From Actinobacillus sp. (lineage in GTDB: Bacteria; Pseudomonadota; Gammaproteobacteria; Enterobacterales; Pasteurellaceae): a stretch of 64,000 nucleotides of DNA. Position numbers and translations under genes: made by a program. Numbering within the stretch: the stretch's first letter is position 1; each line of letters opens with the position of its first letter. The notes beneath the pieces are model-generated. The model did not search any database. It was given only the letters and a program-made list of their open reading frames with translations, and was not told the DNA's origin. Below, piece by piece: positions 52,104 through 62,334 of the stretch. The stretch spans positions 1-64,000 of the forward strand of contig JAHHQZ010000002.1 in NCBI GenBank assembly GCA_020026075.1. Direction: 5' to 3'.

Positions 52104-53003
52104 TTATGCCCAAATAATGCTGAAACTAAATAATGCGTTGGTCAAAAGGGCTAACATCGCCATTTGCCCTAGCATAGGGCGCAATCCTTCCCCTTGTCGC
52201 ACCGAGTGAACTGAATGTAAGTGTTTGATTAAAAAAGGATAAACTACAATAAAACTGAAATTATACCAGTGGTTGCAGGCTAGTAGGGCAAATGCGATAA
52301 AACTCAACATCGCTCCAATTAACAAGGCATCGTGGTAGCGGTTCGCCCAGCTGACCCCTAAACGTACCACCAGCGTGGTTTTGCCTGCTTTTTCATCTTG
52401 CACAACATCACGCAAATTATTGATATTCAAAACCGCCGCCGCTAAAAGCCCAGCGCCGAGTGCAGGCAATAAAGTCGCCCAAGAAAAATAATGGCTTTGC
52501 AAATAAAACGTACCGCATACGCCCACAAAACCAAAAAAGATCACCACTGACACATCGCCTAAACCTAAGTAACCGTAAGGTTTTCGCCCAACGGTATAAG
52601 TGATGGCAGCTATGATCGACAAAATGCCTAAGGTGAAAAAGACCGCAATATCCCAAGGAGTTTGATAGGCTAACCATAACAGCACCGCACCACTTACAAA
52701 ACTAAGCCCAATCATTACCCAAATGCCTTTTTTGAGTTGAGTTGCACTCATTTGTCCTTTTTGAATGCCACGCAAAGGCCCTACACGTTCTGCAGTATCC
52801 GATCCTTTTTGAAAATCGCCATAGTCATTGGCGAAATTGGATAAAATTTGCAAAAAGAATGTCGTTAAAAAACAAAAGAATGCCACAGACCAGCGAAACT
52901 GCCCTGCCCAAGCAGCCAAAGCACAGCCTGTAATAATGGATGCGGCCGCTAAGGGCAAGGTTTTAGGGCGGCTGGTTTCCAGCCAAGTTTTGAAAGTTGT
53001 CAT
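52104..53003 (-). CDS. menA: 1,4-dihydroxy-2-naphthoate polyprenyltransferase
   Basis: MenA attaches the isoprenoid chain in menaquinone synthesis, in the inner membrane. The 299-residue UbiA-family protein has about eight hydrophobic segments, the first Asp-rich motif NFANDYGDFQKGSD (about residues 56-69), the MenA-type ERVGPLRGIQKG, and the second motif NNLRDVVQDEKAGK (about 195-208). Menaquinol supplies TorY, so this fits the anaerobic respiratory theme. Confidence 0.95.
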   Translation of the reverse strand: MTTFKTWLETSRPKTLPLAAASIITGCALAAWAGQFRWSVAFFCFLTTFFLQILSNFANDYGDFQKGSDTAERVGPLRGIQKGQMSATQLKKGIWVMIGLSFVSGAVLLWLAYQTPWDIAVFFTLGILSIIAAITYTVGRKPYGYLGLGDVSVVIFFGFVGVCGTFYLQSHYFSWATLLPALGAGLLAAAVLNINNLRDVVQDEKAGKTTLVVRLGVSWANRYHDALLIGAMLSFIAFALLACNHWYNFSFIVVYPFLIKHLHSVHSVRQGEGLRPMLGQMAMLALLTNALFSFSIIWA

Positions 53004-53131
53004 AGAAATTACATAAAATAAAAAAATAAACGCACATTTTACTCTTTTGACCGCTAAAATTTAATGGCTTTCTGCCCATTCTGCGGGATTTTTTGTATAC
53101 TGCAGGCATTTTTATTACTTATGTTTCGCTT

Positions 53132-53860
53132 ATGTCGCCATTTCAACACCCTACCCCTTTAACCTTAAACCCCATCGGCATTATTCATAGCCCTTATCAA
53201 GAAAAATTTGCCGTTCCACGCCAAGCTAACCTCGTCAATGTGCCCGCCATTTTGGAACTACTCGCCCCTTACAACGTGCCAGAGGCGGTGCGTGGTTTGG
53301 AAGATTTCTCCCATTTGTGGCTCATTTTTCAGTTTCATCACATCCCACAAGGCAAATGGCAACCGACCGTTCGCCCGCCACGTTTAGGGGGAAATCAGCG
53401 AGTGGGCGTTTTTGCTTCTCGAGCCACGCATCGCCCCAATCCGCTTGGCTTATCCAAAGTTGCCTTAGAACGAATTGATTGCTCGCAAGGTACGGTGAAA
53501 CTTCATCTGCAAGGGGGAGATTTAGTGGACGGCACGCCGATTTTTGACATCAAACCTTATCTGGCCTTTGCCGACAGCGAGCCAAACGCACGTTGTGGTT
53601 TCGCCCAAGAAAAACCGCCAGCGAGTCTTGCGGTTGAGTTTTCGCCACAGGCTTTGCAGTTTTTGCAAGGCTGTAACGTACCACAGTTTGCGGAGTTTAT
53701 TCGCCAAGTGCTAAGCCAAGATCCACGTCCAGCGTACCAAAAACGTCAAGGGCGTGAACGAATTTATGGCGTGCAACTTTATCAGCACAATGTGCGATTT
53801 TGCGTGCAGGAATATCACGATGTGGAACAAATTTTGGTGATCGACATCACCGCCTGCTGA
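53132..53860 (+). CDS. trmO: tRNA (N6-threonylcarbamoyladenosine37-N6)-methyltransferase TrmO
   Basis: TrmO (YaeB/TsaA) methylates t6A37 in certain tRNAs using SAM. The 242-residue product has NPIGIIHSPYQEKFAVPRQ (about residues 13-31), HLWLIFQFH (about 65-73), RPPRLGGNQRVGVFASRATHRPNPLGLS and DLVDGTPIFDIKPYL, which are the family's conserved blocks. The start at 53132 gives the normal N-terminus; the earlier ATG lacks similarity. Confidence 0.95.
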   Translation: MSPFQHPTPLTLNPIGIIHSPYQEKFAVPRQANLVNVPAILELLAPYNVPEAVRGLEDFSHLWLIFQFHHIPQGKWQPTVRPPRLGGNQRVGVFASRATHRPNPLGLSKVALERIDCSQGTVKLHLQGGDLVDGTPIFDIKPYLAFADSEPNARCGFAQEKPPASLAVEFSPQALQFLQGCNVPQFAEFIRQVLSQDPRPAYQKRQGRERIYGVQLYQHNVRFCVQEYHDVEQILVIDITAC

Positions 53861-53885
53861 TTTCCCCTTTGTTTTTTCCCCATAA

Positions 53886-53925
53886 AAAAACCGCTTTGCT
53901 CAACGTCAAAGCGGTTTTCGTTTTT
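53886..53925. terminator. trmO / rne terminator
   Basis: AACCGCTTTG and CAAAGCGGTT form a 10-bp stem, followed by TTCGTTTTT and preceded by an A-run, so it can act in both directions. Confidence 0.85.
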
Positions 53926-53929
53926 AAGG

Positions 53930-53972
53930 TAGGCCGGAATTTTTACAAAAATTTTCGCAATATTCCAGCCTA
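53930..53972. repeat. REP-like dispersed palindrome, copy 7
   Basis: TAGGCCGGAATTTTTA and GCAATATTCCAGCCTA arms around CAAAAATTTT, between the trmO terminator and the rne stop. Confidence 0.85.
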
Positions 53973-53976
53973 GCTT

Positions 53977-56900
53977 TTAAGCCTTCGCAGGGGCAGCGGT
54001 TGGTTCAGCGTAAACGTGGCTGATGGCTCGCTCGTGTCCTGCGTCTCCTTTACCATAGAAATGATAGCGGGAGTTTTGCCATTCACGCACTGGGTATGGC
54101 GCGTTGAGCGTGTCGCTGGCTGGGGCTTGCGTTGGCGCCGCTGCCGTGTGAGAAGTAGCGCTTGATAACGCTCCAACACGTCCGTTAAAGCAGTATGTGG
54201 ATTGATAAGTTGAAACTGTAACAGCTTCAATCAGCTGGCTTTCAGGCGTTTGTTTGGCACAGCATTGCGTTGGCTGAGCAGAGAGCAATTTCAAGGATTG
54301 TTGCACTTTTTTCTCAACGGCTGCGTTTGCAGGCTGGCTGATAACCGCCATTACTGGCACGGTCATTTCACTATTTTCAGCAGTGCTCAATACACTACTT
54401 GCTGGCGAATGACGATCCACTTCATCAGGCATTTTCACCGTTTCAACCACAGCCACTGCAGGTAGCGTAATTTCACGTTGCGGTTTTTCTGCACGCATTT
54501 CTGACTGGTTTGCTTGTTCTTTGGCAAGCAGTTCATCTACGGATAAAAACGGAACGCTTTCCGCTTTCGGTGTCTGAACTGGCGTTTGCACCCACACTTT
54601 GCCCATTGCCAATTCTGGCGACATTACGCCGCCTGTTAATGGCATTGGTGCAGTTGGTGTATTGTTTTGCTGACGGCGACGGCGATTGCCTACCACTCGT
54701 AAATGGCGAGAACCACGACGACCACGTGACTGACGGCGCTCACGCTGTTCCGTTTCCTGCACAGGGGCTGTCGCTACGCTTTCTGCCACGACGGCTTTTG
54801 GAGTTACGGTTTCCTTTGTCGCAGTTTGCGTTTCAAGTGGCATTGGCGCTGGGCTTTGAATTTCCACAACGTTCATCGCACTAAGCATTTCCACTGGTTC
54901 CACTACATTCACCGTTTCCACTGGTGTGTCAATGTCAGCCGTTGGTGTTTGCACTTGGCTTGCCACTCGCACTTTTTTAGCAAGCTCACGACGTGGGCGA
55001 CGTTCAGTTTTAATTTCTTTAACAGTTTGCACGTCTTCTCGTTGGTTCAAGCGTTCTTGACGAACTTCCTTGCGAACACGAGGCTTTCGTGTTTGTGCAG
55101 GCTTAGTAGCCTCTTGGCGGTCGTTGCGGTTGTCCTGCGTAGCATTCGCATTTTGTCCCGCTTGACGGCGGCGTGCTGGCTGGCGGCGTTCACCATTTGC
55201 ATTTTGACGATTATTCGCTCGATTATTCCGGCGTGGCTTATTTGGCTGTTTCGGCGTTTCTTCTTTGCTGCCAAGCGACTGGAAGAACGCTTTAATTTTC
55301 ATTATAAGCTTGTCTAACCACGATTCAGCTTTCGGTGGCGTTGGCGCTGGGGTGTCGATAGCTAACGCAACTGCAGCATTTTCCGCCATACTTTCACTAT
55401 TCAGCAATGGCGTTTCCACTTCACGGCACACCAACGTTTCATTTGAATTTAGCGTTTCGTCTTGGGTTTCGTGTAATTTCGGCAAATGGTAGCTCAATAC
55501 ATTTGTATCTTCGCCATCACGCACTCGGAACACGTGGAAATGTGGCGTTTCCATCGCTTCATTTGGTGCAACCACAACGGTCACATTATGGCGACGTTCG
55601 ATATTAGCAATGGCTTTACGTTTCTCATTGAGCAAGTAAGAAGCAATTTCCACAGGGGTAATGCAACGCACTTCTTTTGTGTTTTCTTTCAGCGCTTCTT
55701 CTTCAAGTAAACGTAAAATGGAGAGTGAAAGGGACTCGTTATCACGGATTTTGCCTGTGCCTTGACAGCGTGGGCAAATGTGGCAAGCGGATTCACCAAG
55801 AGATGGACTTAAACGCTGGCGTGACATTTCGAGTAAGCCAAAACGAGAAATACGGCTAATTTGAATGCGTGCACGATCTTGACGTACCGCTTCACGAATG
55901 CGGTTTTCCACTTCACGTTGGTGGCGCACAGGCCCCATATCGATGAAGTCGATCACCACTAAACCGCCTAAATCACGTAAACGTAGCTGGCGTGCGATTT
56001 CATCAGCAGCCTCTAAGTTAGTGGTTAATGCGGTTTCTTCAATGTCGCTACCACGAGTGGCTTTGGCGGAGTTGATGTCGATGGCGATGAGTGCCTCTGT
56101 GGCATCAATCACAATAGAACCGCCTGATGGCAAGCGCACTTCACGCTGGAACGCTGATTCAATTTGCGATTCAATTTGGAAATGACTAAATAATGGCACT
56201 TCGCCTTGATAAAGTTTCACACGGTTTACAAAGTCAGGACGCACTAAGCGAATGTGTGCTTTAGCTTTTTCGTAAACTTTTGGATTATCAATTAAAATTT
56301 CGCCAATATCTCGGCGTAGGTAATCACGAATGGCACGGACGATAACGTCACTTTCTTGATGAATAAGGAATGGTGCGGGGCGTGTTTGAGCCGCTTGTTT
56401 AATGGCTTCCCAATGATGCAGTAAAACTTTTAAATCCCATTGTAATTCTTCAGGGGATTTACCCACACCAGCGGTACGAACAATTAAACCAACGCCATCA
56501 GGCACATCAAGGGAACTTAACGCTTCCCGTAACTCTTGGCGCTCTTCCCCTTCGATACGGCGAGAAATACCGCCTGCTCGTGGGTTATTTGGCATAATCA
56601 CCAAATAGCTGCCTGCCAAAGAAACAAAAGTGGTTAATGCCGCCCCTTTGTTACCACGTTCTTCTTTATTCACTTGGACGATAACTTCCTGTCCTTCGGT
56701 GAGAATATCACGGATATTCGGACGGCCTTGATACACATAATCCGCAGGAAAATATTCACGTGCGATTTCTTTTAATGGTAAAAAACCGTGGCGCTCCGCA
56801 CCGTAATCAACAAAAGCCGCCTCTAAACTTGGTTCAATACGAGTGATTTTCCCCTTGTAAATGTTAGCTTTTTTTTGTTCGTGACCTGGACTTTCAATAT

Positions 56901-56982
56901 CCAAATCAAATAGACGTTGCCCGTCAACTAAGGCAACACGCAACTCTTCTTTTTGAGTTGCATTGATGAGCATTCTTTTCAT
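53977..56982 (-). CDS. rne: Ribonuclease E
   Basis: RNase E starts mRNA decay and processes rRNA and tRNA, at the inner membrane. The 1001-residue protein has the S1 domain (about residues 38-120), 5'-sensor region, and the DNase I-like catalytic domain with VVIDFIDMGPVRHQREVENR (about 342-361; catalytic aspartate region). The Zn-link CPRCQGTG follows near residue 404. A long basic, low-complexity C-terminus (about 560-1001; NKPRRNNRANNRQNANGE and several proline-rich blocks) serves as the degradosome scaffold. It diverges from rluC as in E. coli. Confidence 0.96.
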   Translation of the reverse strand: MKRMLINATQKEELRVALVDGQRLFDLDIESPGHEQKKANIYKGKITRIEPSLEAAFVDYGAERHGFLPLKEIAREYFPADYVYQGRPNIRDILTEGQEVIVQVNKEERGNKGAALTTFVSLAGSYLVIMPNNPRAGGISRRIEGEERQELREALSSLDVPDGVGLIVRTAGVGKSPEELQWDLKVLLHHWEAIKQAAQTRPAPFLIHQESDVIVRAIRDYLRRDIGEILIDNPKVYEKAKAHIRLVRPDFVNRVKLYQGEVPLFSHFQIESQIESAFQREVRLPSGGSIVIDATEALIAIDINSAKATRGSDIEETALTTNLEAADEIARQLRLRDLGGLVVIDFIDMGPVRHQREVENRIREAVRQDRARIQISRISRFGLLEMSRQRLSPSLGESACHICPRCQGTGKIRDNESLSLSILRLLEEEALKENTKEVRCITPVEIASYLLNEKRKAIANIERRHNVTVVVAPNEAMETPHFHVFRVRDGEDTNVLSYHLPKLHETQDETLNSNETLVCREVETPLLNSESMAENAAVALAIDTPAPTPPKAESWLDKLIMKIKAFFQSLGSKEETPKQPNKPRRNNRANNRQNANGERRQPARRRQAGQNANATQDNRNDRQEATKPAQTRKPRVRKEVRQERLNQREDVQTVKEIKTERRPRRELAKKVRVASQVQTPTADIDTPVETVNVVEPVEMLSAMNVVEIQSPAPMPLETQTATKETVTPKAVVAESVATAPVQETEQRERRQSRGRRGSRHLRVVGNRRRRQQNNTPTAPMPLTGGVMSPELAMGKVWVQTPVQTPKAESVPFLSVDELLAKEQANQSEMRAEKPQREITLPAVAVVETVKMPDEVDRHSPASSVLSTAENSEMTVPVMAVISQPANAAVEKKVQQSLKLLSAQPTQCCAKQTPESQLIEAVTVSTYQSTYCFNGRVGALSSATSHTAAAPTQAPASDTLNAPYPVREWQNSRYHFYGKGDAGHERAISHVYAEPTAAPAKA

Positions 56983-57412
56983 TGTGAGATCTCTTAGAAA
57001 ATAAAATATACCGCCCTCAATTTACCAAACTTAACCACCGACCTCGTGTCTGTCGCCTTTGCCTGTCTCTCGACAGTCAAGTGCTGGGTGCTTTGGTAGC
57101 CTGCCTAATACAGCATTTCTGCACAAACAAAATCCGTTTTCCCATTTGTTTTCCAAATCATAAAAACAGCAAGTCGATAAATTTAGGGGTGAAACGTTTT
57201 AGGCCGAAATGTCTTATGTATGCACTGCATTTTGAACCTAAAAAACGAAGAAATTGTGTGCCATAAGCACACAAAAAAATCGTGTTATTATCACCATTCC
57301 AGCCCATTTTAGCAAGGCAAATATAGCGGCTTTTTCTAGGGCAAAAAGGCGATTTTCTCCGTCATTTTGTGCTATGATTGTCGCCGTTTTTGCCCAAAGA
57401 AAAGGAATAAAA
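56983..57412. promoter_or_regulatory. rne-rluC divergent control region (430 bp)
   Basis: No gene is visible here. For rluC, an extended -10 (TGC-TATGAT, hexamer 57373-57378) lies 34 bases before the ATG. On the rne side the long leader includes a short hairpin (CTGTC...GACAG at about 57065-57077). E. coli rne has a roughly 360-nt autoregulatory leader; a similar role here is inferred from length and position only. Confidence 0.55.
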
Positions 57413-58414
57413 ATGCCAAAGACTCACAATGACGAACCCCAAGCGGAAACCATCGTCAACCCAAAAGTAAAATTCACCACAATTAGCGATGACGAAGCTG
57501 GCCAACGAATTGATAACTACCTTCTCGCCCAGCTCAAAGGTGTACCGAAAAGTTTAATTTATCGCATTATTCGCAAAGGCGAAGTGCGTGTAAATAAAGG
57601 CCGCATCAAGCCTGAATACAAACTCAAAGCCGATGATGAAATTCGTATTCCCCCTATACGAGTGGCCGAAAAAGCCACGCCGGAATTTTCGGCAAAATTA
57701 AATCAAGTCGCCGCACTCGAAAACCAAATTCTTTACGAAGACGATGTCCTTCTCGTGCTAAACAAACCATCAGGAATGGCGGTTCACGGCGGTAGCGGGT
57801 TAAGTTTTGGTGTCATCGAAGCCTTGCGAGCCTTACGCCCTCAAGCCAAATTTTTAGAACTGGTTCACCGCCTAGACCGTGATACATCAGGCATTTTGCT
57901 GGTCGCCAAAAAACGCAGCGCCTTGCGCCATTTACACGCCCAATTACGTGACAAACGAGTACAAAAAGACTACCTCGCCCTTGTGCGTGGCGAATGGCAA
58001 TCCCACGTGAAAAAAATCAACGCCCCCCTACTCAAAAACGAACTCGCCAGCGGCGAACGAATGGTCAAAGTGAGCGAACAAGGCAAGCCTTCCGAAACCC
58101 GTTTTAAAGTTGAGGCACGCTACAAAACCTCAAACTGCACGGCAACCTTAGTCAAAGCTAGCCCAATCACAGGCCGCACCCACCAAATCCGCGTCCACTG
58201 CCTACACGCAGGACACCCCATCGCCTGCGACCCAAAATACGGCGACAAAGTATTTGACGAAAAAATGCAAACCATCGGCTTAAACCGCCTATTCCTACAC
58301 GCCGCCAACATCGCCTTCTACCACCCAAAAACCGAAGAACTAATGCGAGTGCAAGCGCCGTTGGATAAAAAATTAAAACTTATTTTACAAAAACTTGTTA
58401 ATCAAACCATTTAA
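57413..58414 (+). CDS. rluC: 23S rRNA pseudouridine(955/2504/2580) synthase
   Basis: RluC makes three pseudouridines in 23S rRNA. The 333-residue protein has an S4-like domain (AGQRIDNYLLAQLKGVPKSLIYRIIRKGEVRVN, about residues 27-60), NKPSGMAVHGGSGLSFG, the catalytic-aspartate motif LVHRLDRDTSGILLVAKKRSA (about 147-167), and GRTHQIRVH. The start at 57413 has AAGGA upstream. The type IIS methyltransferase starts 7 bases after its stop. Confidence 0.97.
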   Translation: MPKTHNDEPQAETIVNPKVKFTTISDDEAGQRIDNYLLAQLKGVPKSLIYRIIRKGEVRVNKGRIKPEYKLKADDEIRIPPIRVAEKATPEFSAKLNQVAALENQILYEDDVLLVLNKPSGMAVHGGSGLSFGVIEALRALRPQAKFLELVHRLDRDTSGILLVAKKRSALRHLHAQLRDKRVQKDYLALVRGEWQSHVKKINAPLLKNELASGERMVKVSEQGKPSETRFKVEARYKTSNCTATLVKASPITGRTHQIRVHCLHAGHPIACDPKYGDKVFDEKMQTIGLNRLFLHAANIAFYHPKTEELMRVQAPLDKKLKLILQKLVNQTI

Positions 58415-58420
58415 TTATCT

Positions 58421-60358
58421 ATGGAAAATAAAAAAACATTGAAGGAATTATCTATTCACAATAGAAGGTATCTTGGAAATAAGTATTCCTTAACCAATTT
58501 TATAAAAGAAACTGTTAATAACCACTGCAACAATATTCACTCTGTAATGGATATTTTTAGCGGTACTGGATCGGTATCAAATATCTTCAAAGATAAGAAA
58601 CTAATTACTAATGATCTACTATATAGTAATTATATTTCAAATTGTGCTTGGTTCTACCCAGAGGATTACCGAAAAGATATTATTATTAAAATAGTTGAAG
58701 AATATAATGATATAGAAACTACTGAAAATAATTATATGCGTCAAAACTTTGCTAATACATTTTTCAGTGCAGATGATTGTAGTAAAATTGGTTATATTCG
58801 AGAAGATATTGAAAGAAAATATACACATAAATTAATAAACTTTAAAGAGTATAGTATTTTAATTACAATTCTCTTGTATGCTATGGATAGAATTGCAAAT
58901 ACTGTTGGTCATTATGATGCTTATAGAAAAACAAATCATTTTGAAAAAAAACTAGTACTATCATTAATATTACCTACTAAAAACTTACAAGATAATCAAT
59001 GCTATAATAAAGATGCTAATCAACTTATTAAAGAAATTAGCTGTGATCTTCTTTACTTGGATCCCCCTTATAATTCAAGACAATATTCAGACACTTATCA
59101 TTTACTTGAAAATGTTGCTCAATGGCAAAAGCCTGAAGTTTTTGGAATTGCAAGAAAGATGAATCGATCTCATTTAAAAAGTGAGTATTGCCGCACAAAT
59201 GCGGCAAAAGCATTTGAAGATCTTATTCATAATGCAAAAGCTAAATATATATTACTCTCTTATAATAATATGTCTGAAAAAGGTAATGCTCGATCAAATG
59301 CTAAAATAGCAGACAGTGATATTATACGAGTATTAAGTAAAAAAGGAAAAGTAAGTATTTTTGAAAAGGAGTATAAAAGCTTTTCTACTGGAAAAACAAA
59401 TGTTAATGATAATAAAGAAAGACTATTTCTGTGCAAATGTTTCCAAGATAAATATATTCCATCTCCTTTTAATTATATGGGAAGTAAATTTAAACTATTA
59501 GATCAAATAATTCCCTTATTCCCTAATAGTAAAAAATTTCTAGATCTATTTGCTGGTAGTGGTACTGTTGGTATAAATAGTAAATCATCAAAAATTATTC
59601 TAAATGATAAGAATACACAATTAATAGAACTTATTTCCTATATAAGAGAAACTGATCTATCTACTATTATAAATAAGTTAAATAAAATTATTGATACATT
59701 TAATTTATCTAATACTTCTACTAATGGCTATTCTTTTTACCATTGTAATAGTAGCATTGGGTTAGCAGAATACAATAAATCTCATTTTTTAGAGCTTCGA
59801 GAAACCTATAATAAGCTATGCCACAGTAATGTAGAGAATAAATACATTCTACTTTATGCACTTATTATATTTTCATTTAATAATCAAATCCGATTTAATC
59901 GCAAAGGTGAGTTTAATCTACCTGTTGGGAAAAGAGATTTCAATGATAATATGTTGAAAAAACTTATACTATTCTCCAATAGAATAAAAGAAAAAAATAT
60001 TATATTTAAATCCTTAGATTTTAGAAATATTAATTTAGATGAAGTAGACCAAGATACATTTATATATTGCGATCCGCCTTATTTAATTACTAATGCCACC
60101 TATAATGAAAATAATGCTTGGACACAAAATGATGAAATTGATTTATTAGAATTTTTAAATATTGCAAATAAAAAAGGTTTCAAGTTTGCATTATCAAATG
60201 TACTAATCAGCAAAAATAAAGAAAATAGTTTACTTATTCAATGGATTAAGCAAAATAACTATACGTGTCATTACTTAAATAAAAATTATGCTAATAGTAA
60301 TTACCAAAGAAAAAATAAAGATACTATAACACAAGAAGTTTTAATTACTAACTACTAA
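58421..60358 (+). CDS. Fused two-domain DNA adenine methyltransferase (type IIS, M.FokI-like organisation)
   Basis: The 645-residue protein joins two adenine N6-methyltransferase domains. Domain 1 (about 1-345) has RYLGNKYSLTNFI, MDIFSGTGSVSN (motif I) and YLDPPYNSRQYSDTYHLLENVA (motif IV DPPY). Domain 2 (about 350-645) has FNYMGSKFKLLDQI, FLDLFAGSGTVGIN (motif I) and YCDPPYLITNATY (motif IV). A fusion of about this length that methylates each strand of an asymmetric site is known for M.FokI. The gene is very AT-rich against its neighbours and has only a weak SD, pointing to horizontal gain. Its partner nuclease follows by 10 bases. Confidence 0.88.
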   Translation: MENKKTLKELSIHNRRYLGNKYSLTNFIKETVNNHCNNIHSVMDIFSGTGSVSNIFKDKKLITNDLLYSNYISNCAWFYPEDYRKDIIIKIVEEYNDIETTENNYMRQNFANTFFSADDCSKIGYIREDIERKYTHKLINFKEYSILITILLYAMDRIANTVGHYDAYRKTNHFEKKLVLSLILPTKNLQDNQCYNKDANQLIKEISCDLLYLDPPYNSRQYSDTYHLLENVAQWQKPEVFGIARKMNRSHLKSEYCRTNAAKAFEDLIHNAKAKYILLSYNNMSEKGNARSNAKIADSDIIRVLSKKGKVSIFEKEYKSFSTGKTNVNDNKERLFLCKCFQDKYIPSPFNYMGSKFKLLDQIIPLFPNSKKFLDLFAGSGTVGINSKSSKIILNDKNTQLIELISYIRETDLSTIINKLNKIIDTFNLSNTSTNGYSFYHCNSSIGLAEYNKSHFLELRETYNKLCHSNVENKYILLYALIIFSFNNQIRFNRKGEFNLPVGKRDFNDNMLKKLILFSNRIKEKNIIFKSLDFRNINLDEVDQDTFIYCDPPYLITNATYNENNAWTQNDEIDLLEFLNIANKKGFKFALSNVLISKNKENSLLIQWIKQNNYTCHYLNKNYANSNYQRKNKDTITQEVLITNY

Positions 60359-60368
60359 GGACTTAACT

Positions 60369-62321
60369 ATGTATAAAAATATCCCATATAAAAGTTTTTG
60401 TTGGGTTATAGGAACAACCAGTTTTAGAACAGCTCAACTTAATTTTAAAATTGAACAGCAACTATCTCTACTTAACAAGTTTTATAACTTGCAATCAGAT
60501 TGGCATTGGGATAATGCACTACAAGAACAGTTCTATAATTTTATGCAAGATAATAATTTTTTATCAGGTGATGCAACAAGAAAGGATAAAGATGCAAGAG
60601 AGAAAACTTCTGGATTAGTAAATATTGGGCTTATCAATAGTGATCGTACTTTAACCAATGTTGGCAAAAAGTTGCTTTCTATCTCTGAAAAAAGTAACTT
60701 TAATGATGACAATATATTTAATATTAGTCGTGATAGTTTTATTTATTTCAAGCAACTATTAAAAATGAGTATATGTATTAATGATAACTATGTACGACCA
60801 TATATTATATTAGTGCGTTTACTCATTGAATTAGGCTATCTTAATAATGATGAATTAACATTCTTGGTACCATTAATTGTAGATGAAGAAAGTTTTGAGC
60901 GTATTTGCAAAAATATTAAATCATATCGTCTAAATAAAGCTAATATTGATGATATTATTTTTGATAATTTATTAAATAAAAATAACTACAAAGAAGCTTT
61001 ACAATTATTTTTACAAAACCCAGTAGATAAAGATCTTATCTGTACTATTGGAATGAATAGGAAAAGCCGTCAATACGATAAAAATTACTATGATCTATAC
61101 CTAAGTTTATATAATGTATTTTTAAATCATAATAAAGATTATGAAAGCCTACTCGAAGCTACTAATTCAGTAAAACAAAAAACTTACTGGAAAAATTTTC
61201 TTTTTAAAAATTCTACTATAAGATACATTAGAAAATATAAAGAAAACTCCATAAATATCGATAATCCTTTTACCCAATGTAAGACTGAGGAACAGTTTAA
61301 ATCAACTTTCTTTAAGTATTTACACGTGTTCAAAGCAAAAGCAACATTACTTGATTACTTTGATCTAAATAGACGATATTTTAACCTTACAGAAACACTT
61401 ATTTTTAAAGATAGTACTATTTTATTAGATACTGTTCCTAAATTTTACTTTATGGAAATAAAAGAAAAACTATCAAAAATATGTTTTTCTTCTGATGATA
61501 ACTTATACGAAGATGTACCATTAGATAGCATATCAAATATATTTAATGTTGATATAAACAATGTCTACAAAGAAATATCTAAACAATTAGGTATCACACT
61601 TGAAAACTCCCAGCAAGTTAAAAAATATATCGAAAATGAACGATTGCATCGTTTTTCTGACCTAATAAATAATAAATTTCCTGATCGTATACTTATAGAA
61701 TTGCTCAGCTGTTTTGAAGAAAGAAACGATAAACGTATCGAATATCTTGTTACAGATGATGCAACAATTCCAACGATCTTTGAATATATTCTCGCTATTA
61801 TTTGGTATAAGGTAAGTGAGAAAAAAGGTAATATTTTAGATTTTATGAAATTATCGCTTGATGCTAACTTATTACCAAAAAGTCACGCTGCTGGCGGTAG
61901 TGCAGATATTGTTTATCATTACAGTAAATCAACAAATTATCCTGAACATAGTTTACTTATTGAGGCTACGTTATCTGATAAAACAAATCAACGTAGAATG
62001 GAAATGGAGCCTGTATCTCGCCATTTAGGTGATCATAGAATAAATTCTGATAATCCTTTTGATTATAGTTTGTTTATAAGTACTTATTTAGATGCTAATG
62101 TTATTAATGATTTTAGATATAGAAAAATTATTCCATATATAAAAGGTAATAATACTATTGATGGTATGAAAATAATTCCATTGGATACCCACACAATAAA
62201 AAATATTATCCGATCAAAACTGACATATTCTGAACTCTATACTATTTTTGATGATAATTATAATAAAGATATTAGCACTCAAAAATGGCATTTAAACTTG
62301 GTGCAAGACATCATAAAATAA
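60369..62321 (+). CDS. AlwI-family type IIS restriction endonuclease
   Basis: AlwI-type enzymes cut DNA a few bases outside an asymmetric site. The 650-residue product has an N-terminal region starting KSFCWVIGTTSFRTAQLNFKIEQQL, a long helical middle, and a C-terminal nuclease domain with AAGGSADIVYHYSK, LLIEATLSDKTNQRRMEMEPVSRHLGDH (about residues 515-570): the Asp and E-x-T of a PD-(D/E)XK site followed by Q-x3-E-x-E-x-V-x-RHL, characteristic of the AlwI family. AAGGA precedes the ATG. Recognition sequence cannot be read from the protein. Confidence 0.85.
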   Translation: MYKNIPYKSFCWVIGTTSFRTAQLNFKIEQQLSLLNKFYNLQSDWHWDNALQEQFYNFMQDNNFLSGDATRKDKDAREKTSGLVNIGLINSDRTLTNVGKKLLSISEKSNFNDDNIFNISRDSFIYFKQLLKMSICINDNYVRPYIILVRLLIELGYLNNDELTFLVPLIVDEESFERICKNIKSYRLNKANIDDIIFDNLLNKNNYKEALQLFLQNPVDKDLICTIGMNRKSRQYDKNYYDLYLSLYNVFLNHNKDYESLLEATNSVKQKTYWKNFLFKNSTIRYIRKYKENSINIDNPFTQCKTEEQFKSTFFKYLHVFKAKATLLDYFDLNRRYFNLTETLIFKDSTILLDTVPKFYFMEIKEKLSKICFSSDDNLYEDVPLDSISNIFNVDINNVYKEISKQLGITLENSQQVKKYIENERLHRFSDLINNKFPDRILIELLSCFEERNDKRIEYLVTDDATIPTIFEYILAIIWYKVSEKKGNILDFMKLSLDANLLPKSHAAGGSADIVYHYSKSTNYPEHSLLIEATLSDKTNQRRMEMEPVSRHLGDHRINSDNPFDYSLFISTYLDANVINDFRYRKIIPYIKGNNTIDGMKIIPLDTHTIKNIIRSKLTYSELYTIFDDNYNKDISTQKWHLNLVQDIIK

Positions 62322-62334
62322 CTAACTAAATAAC

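Noticed and set aside
54826..55317. Plus-strand frame of 163 codons opposite rne
   Set aside because: It mirrors the low-complexity C-terminus of RNase E and has no supporting signal.
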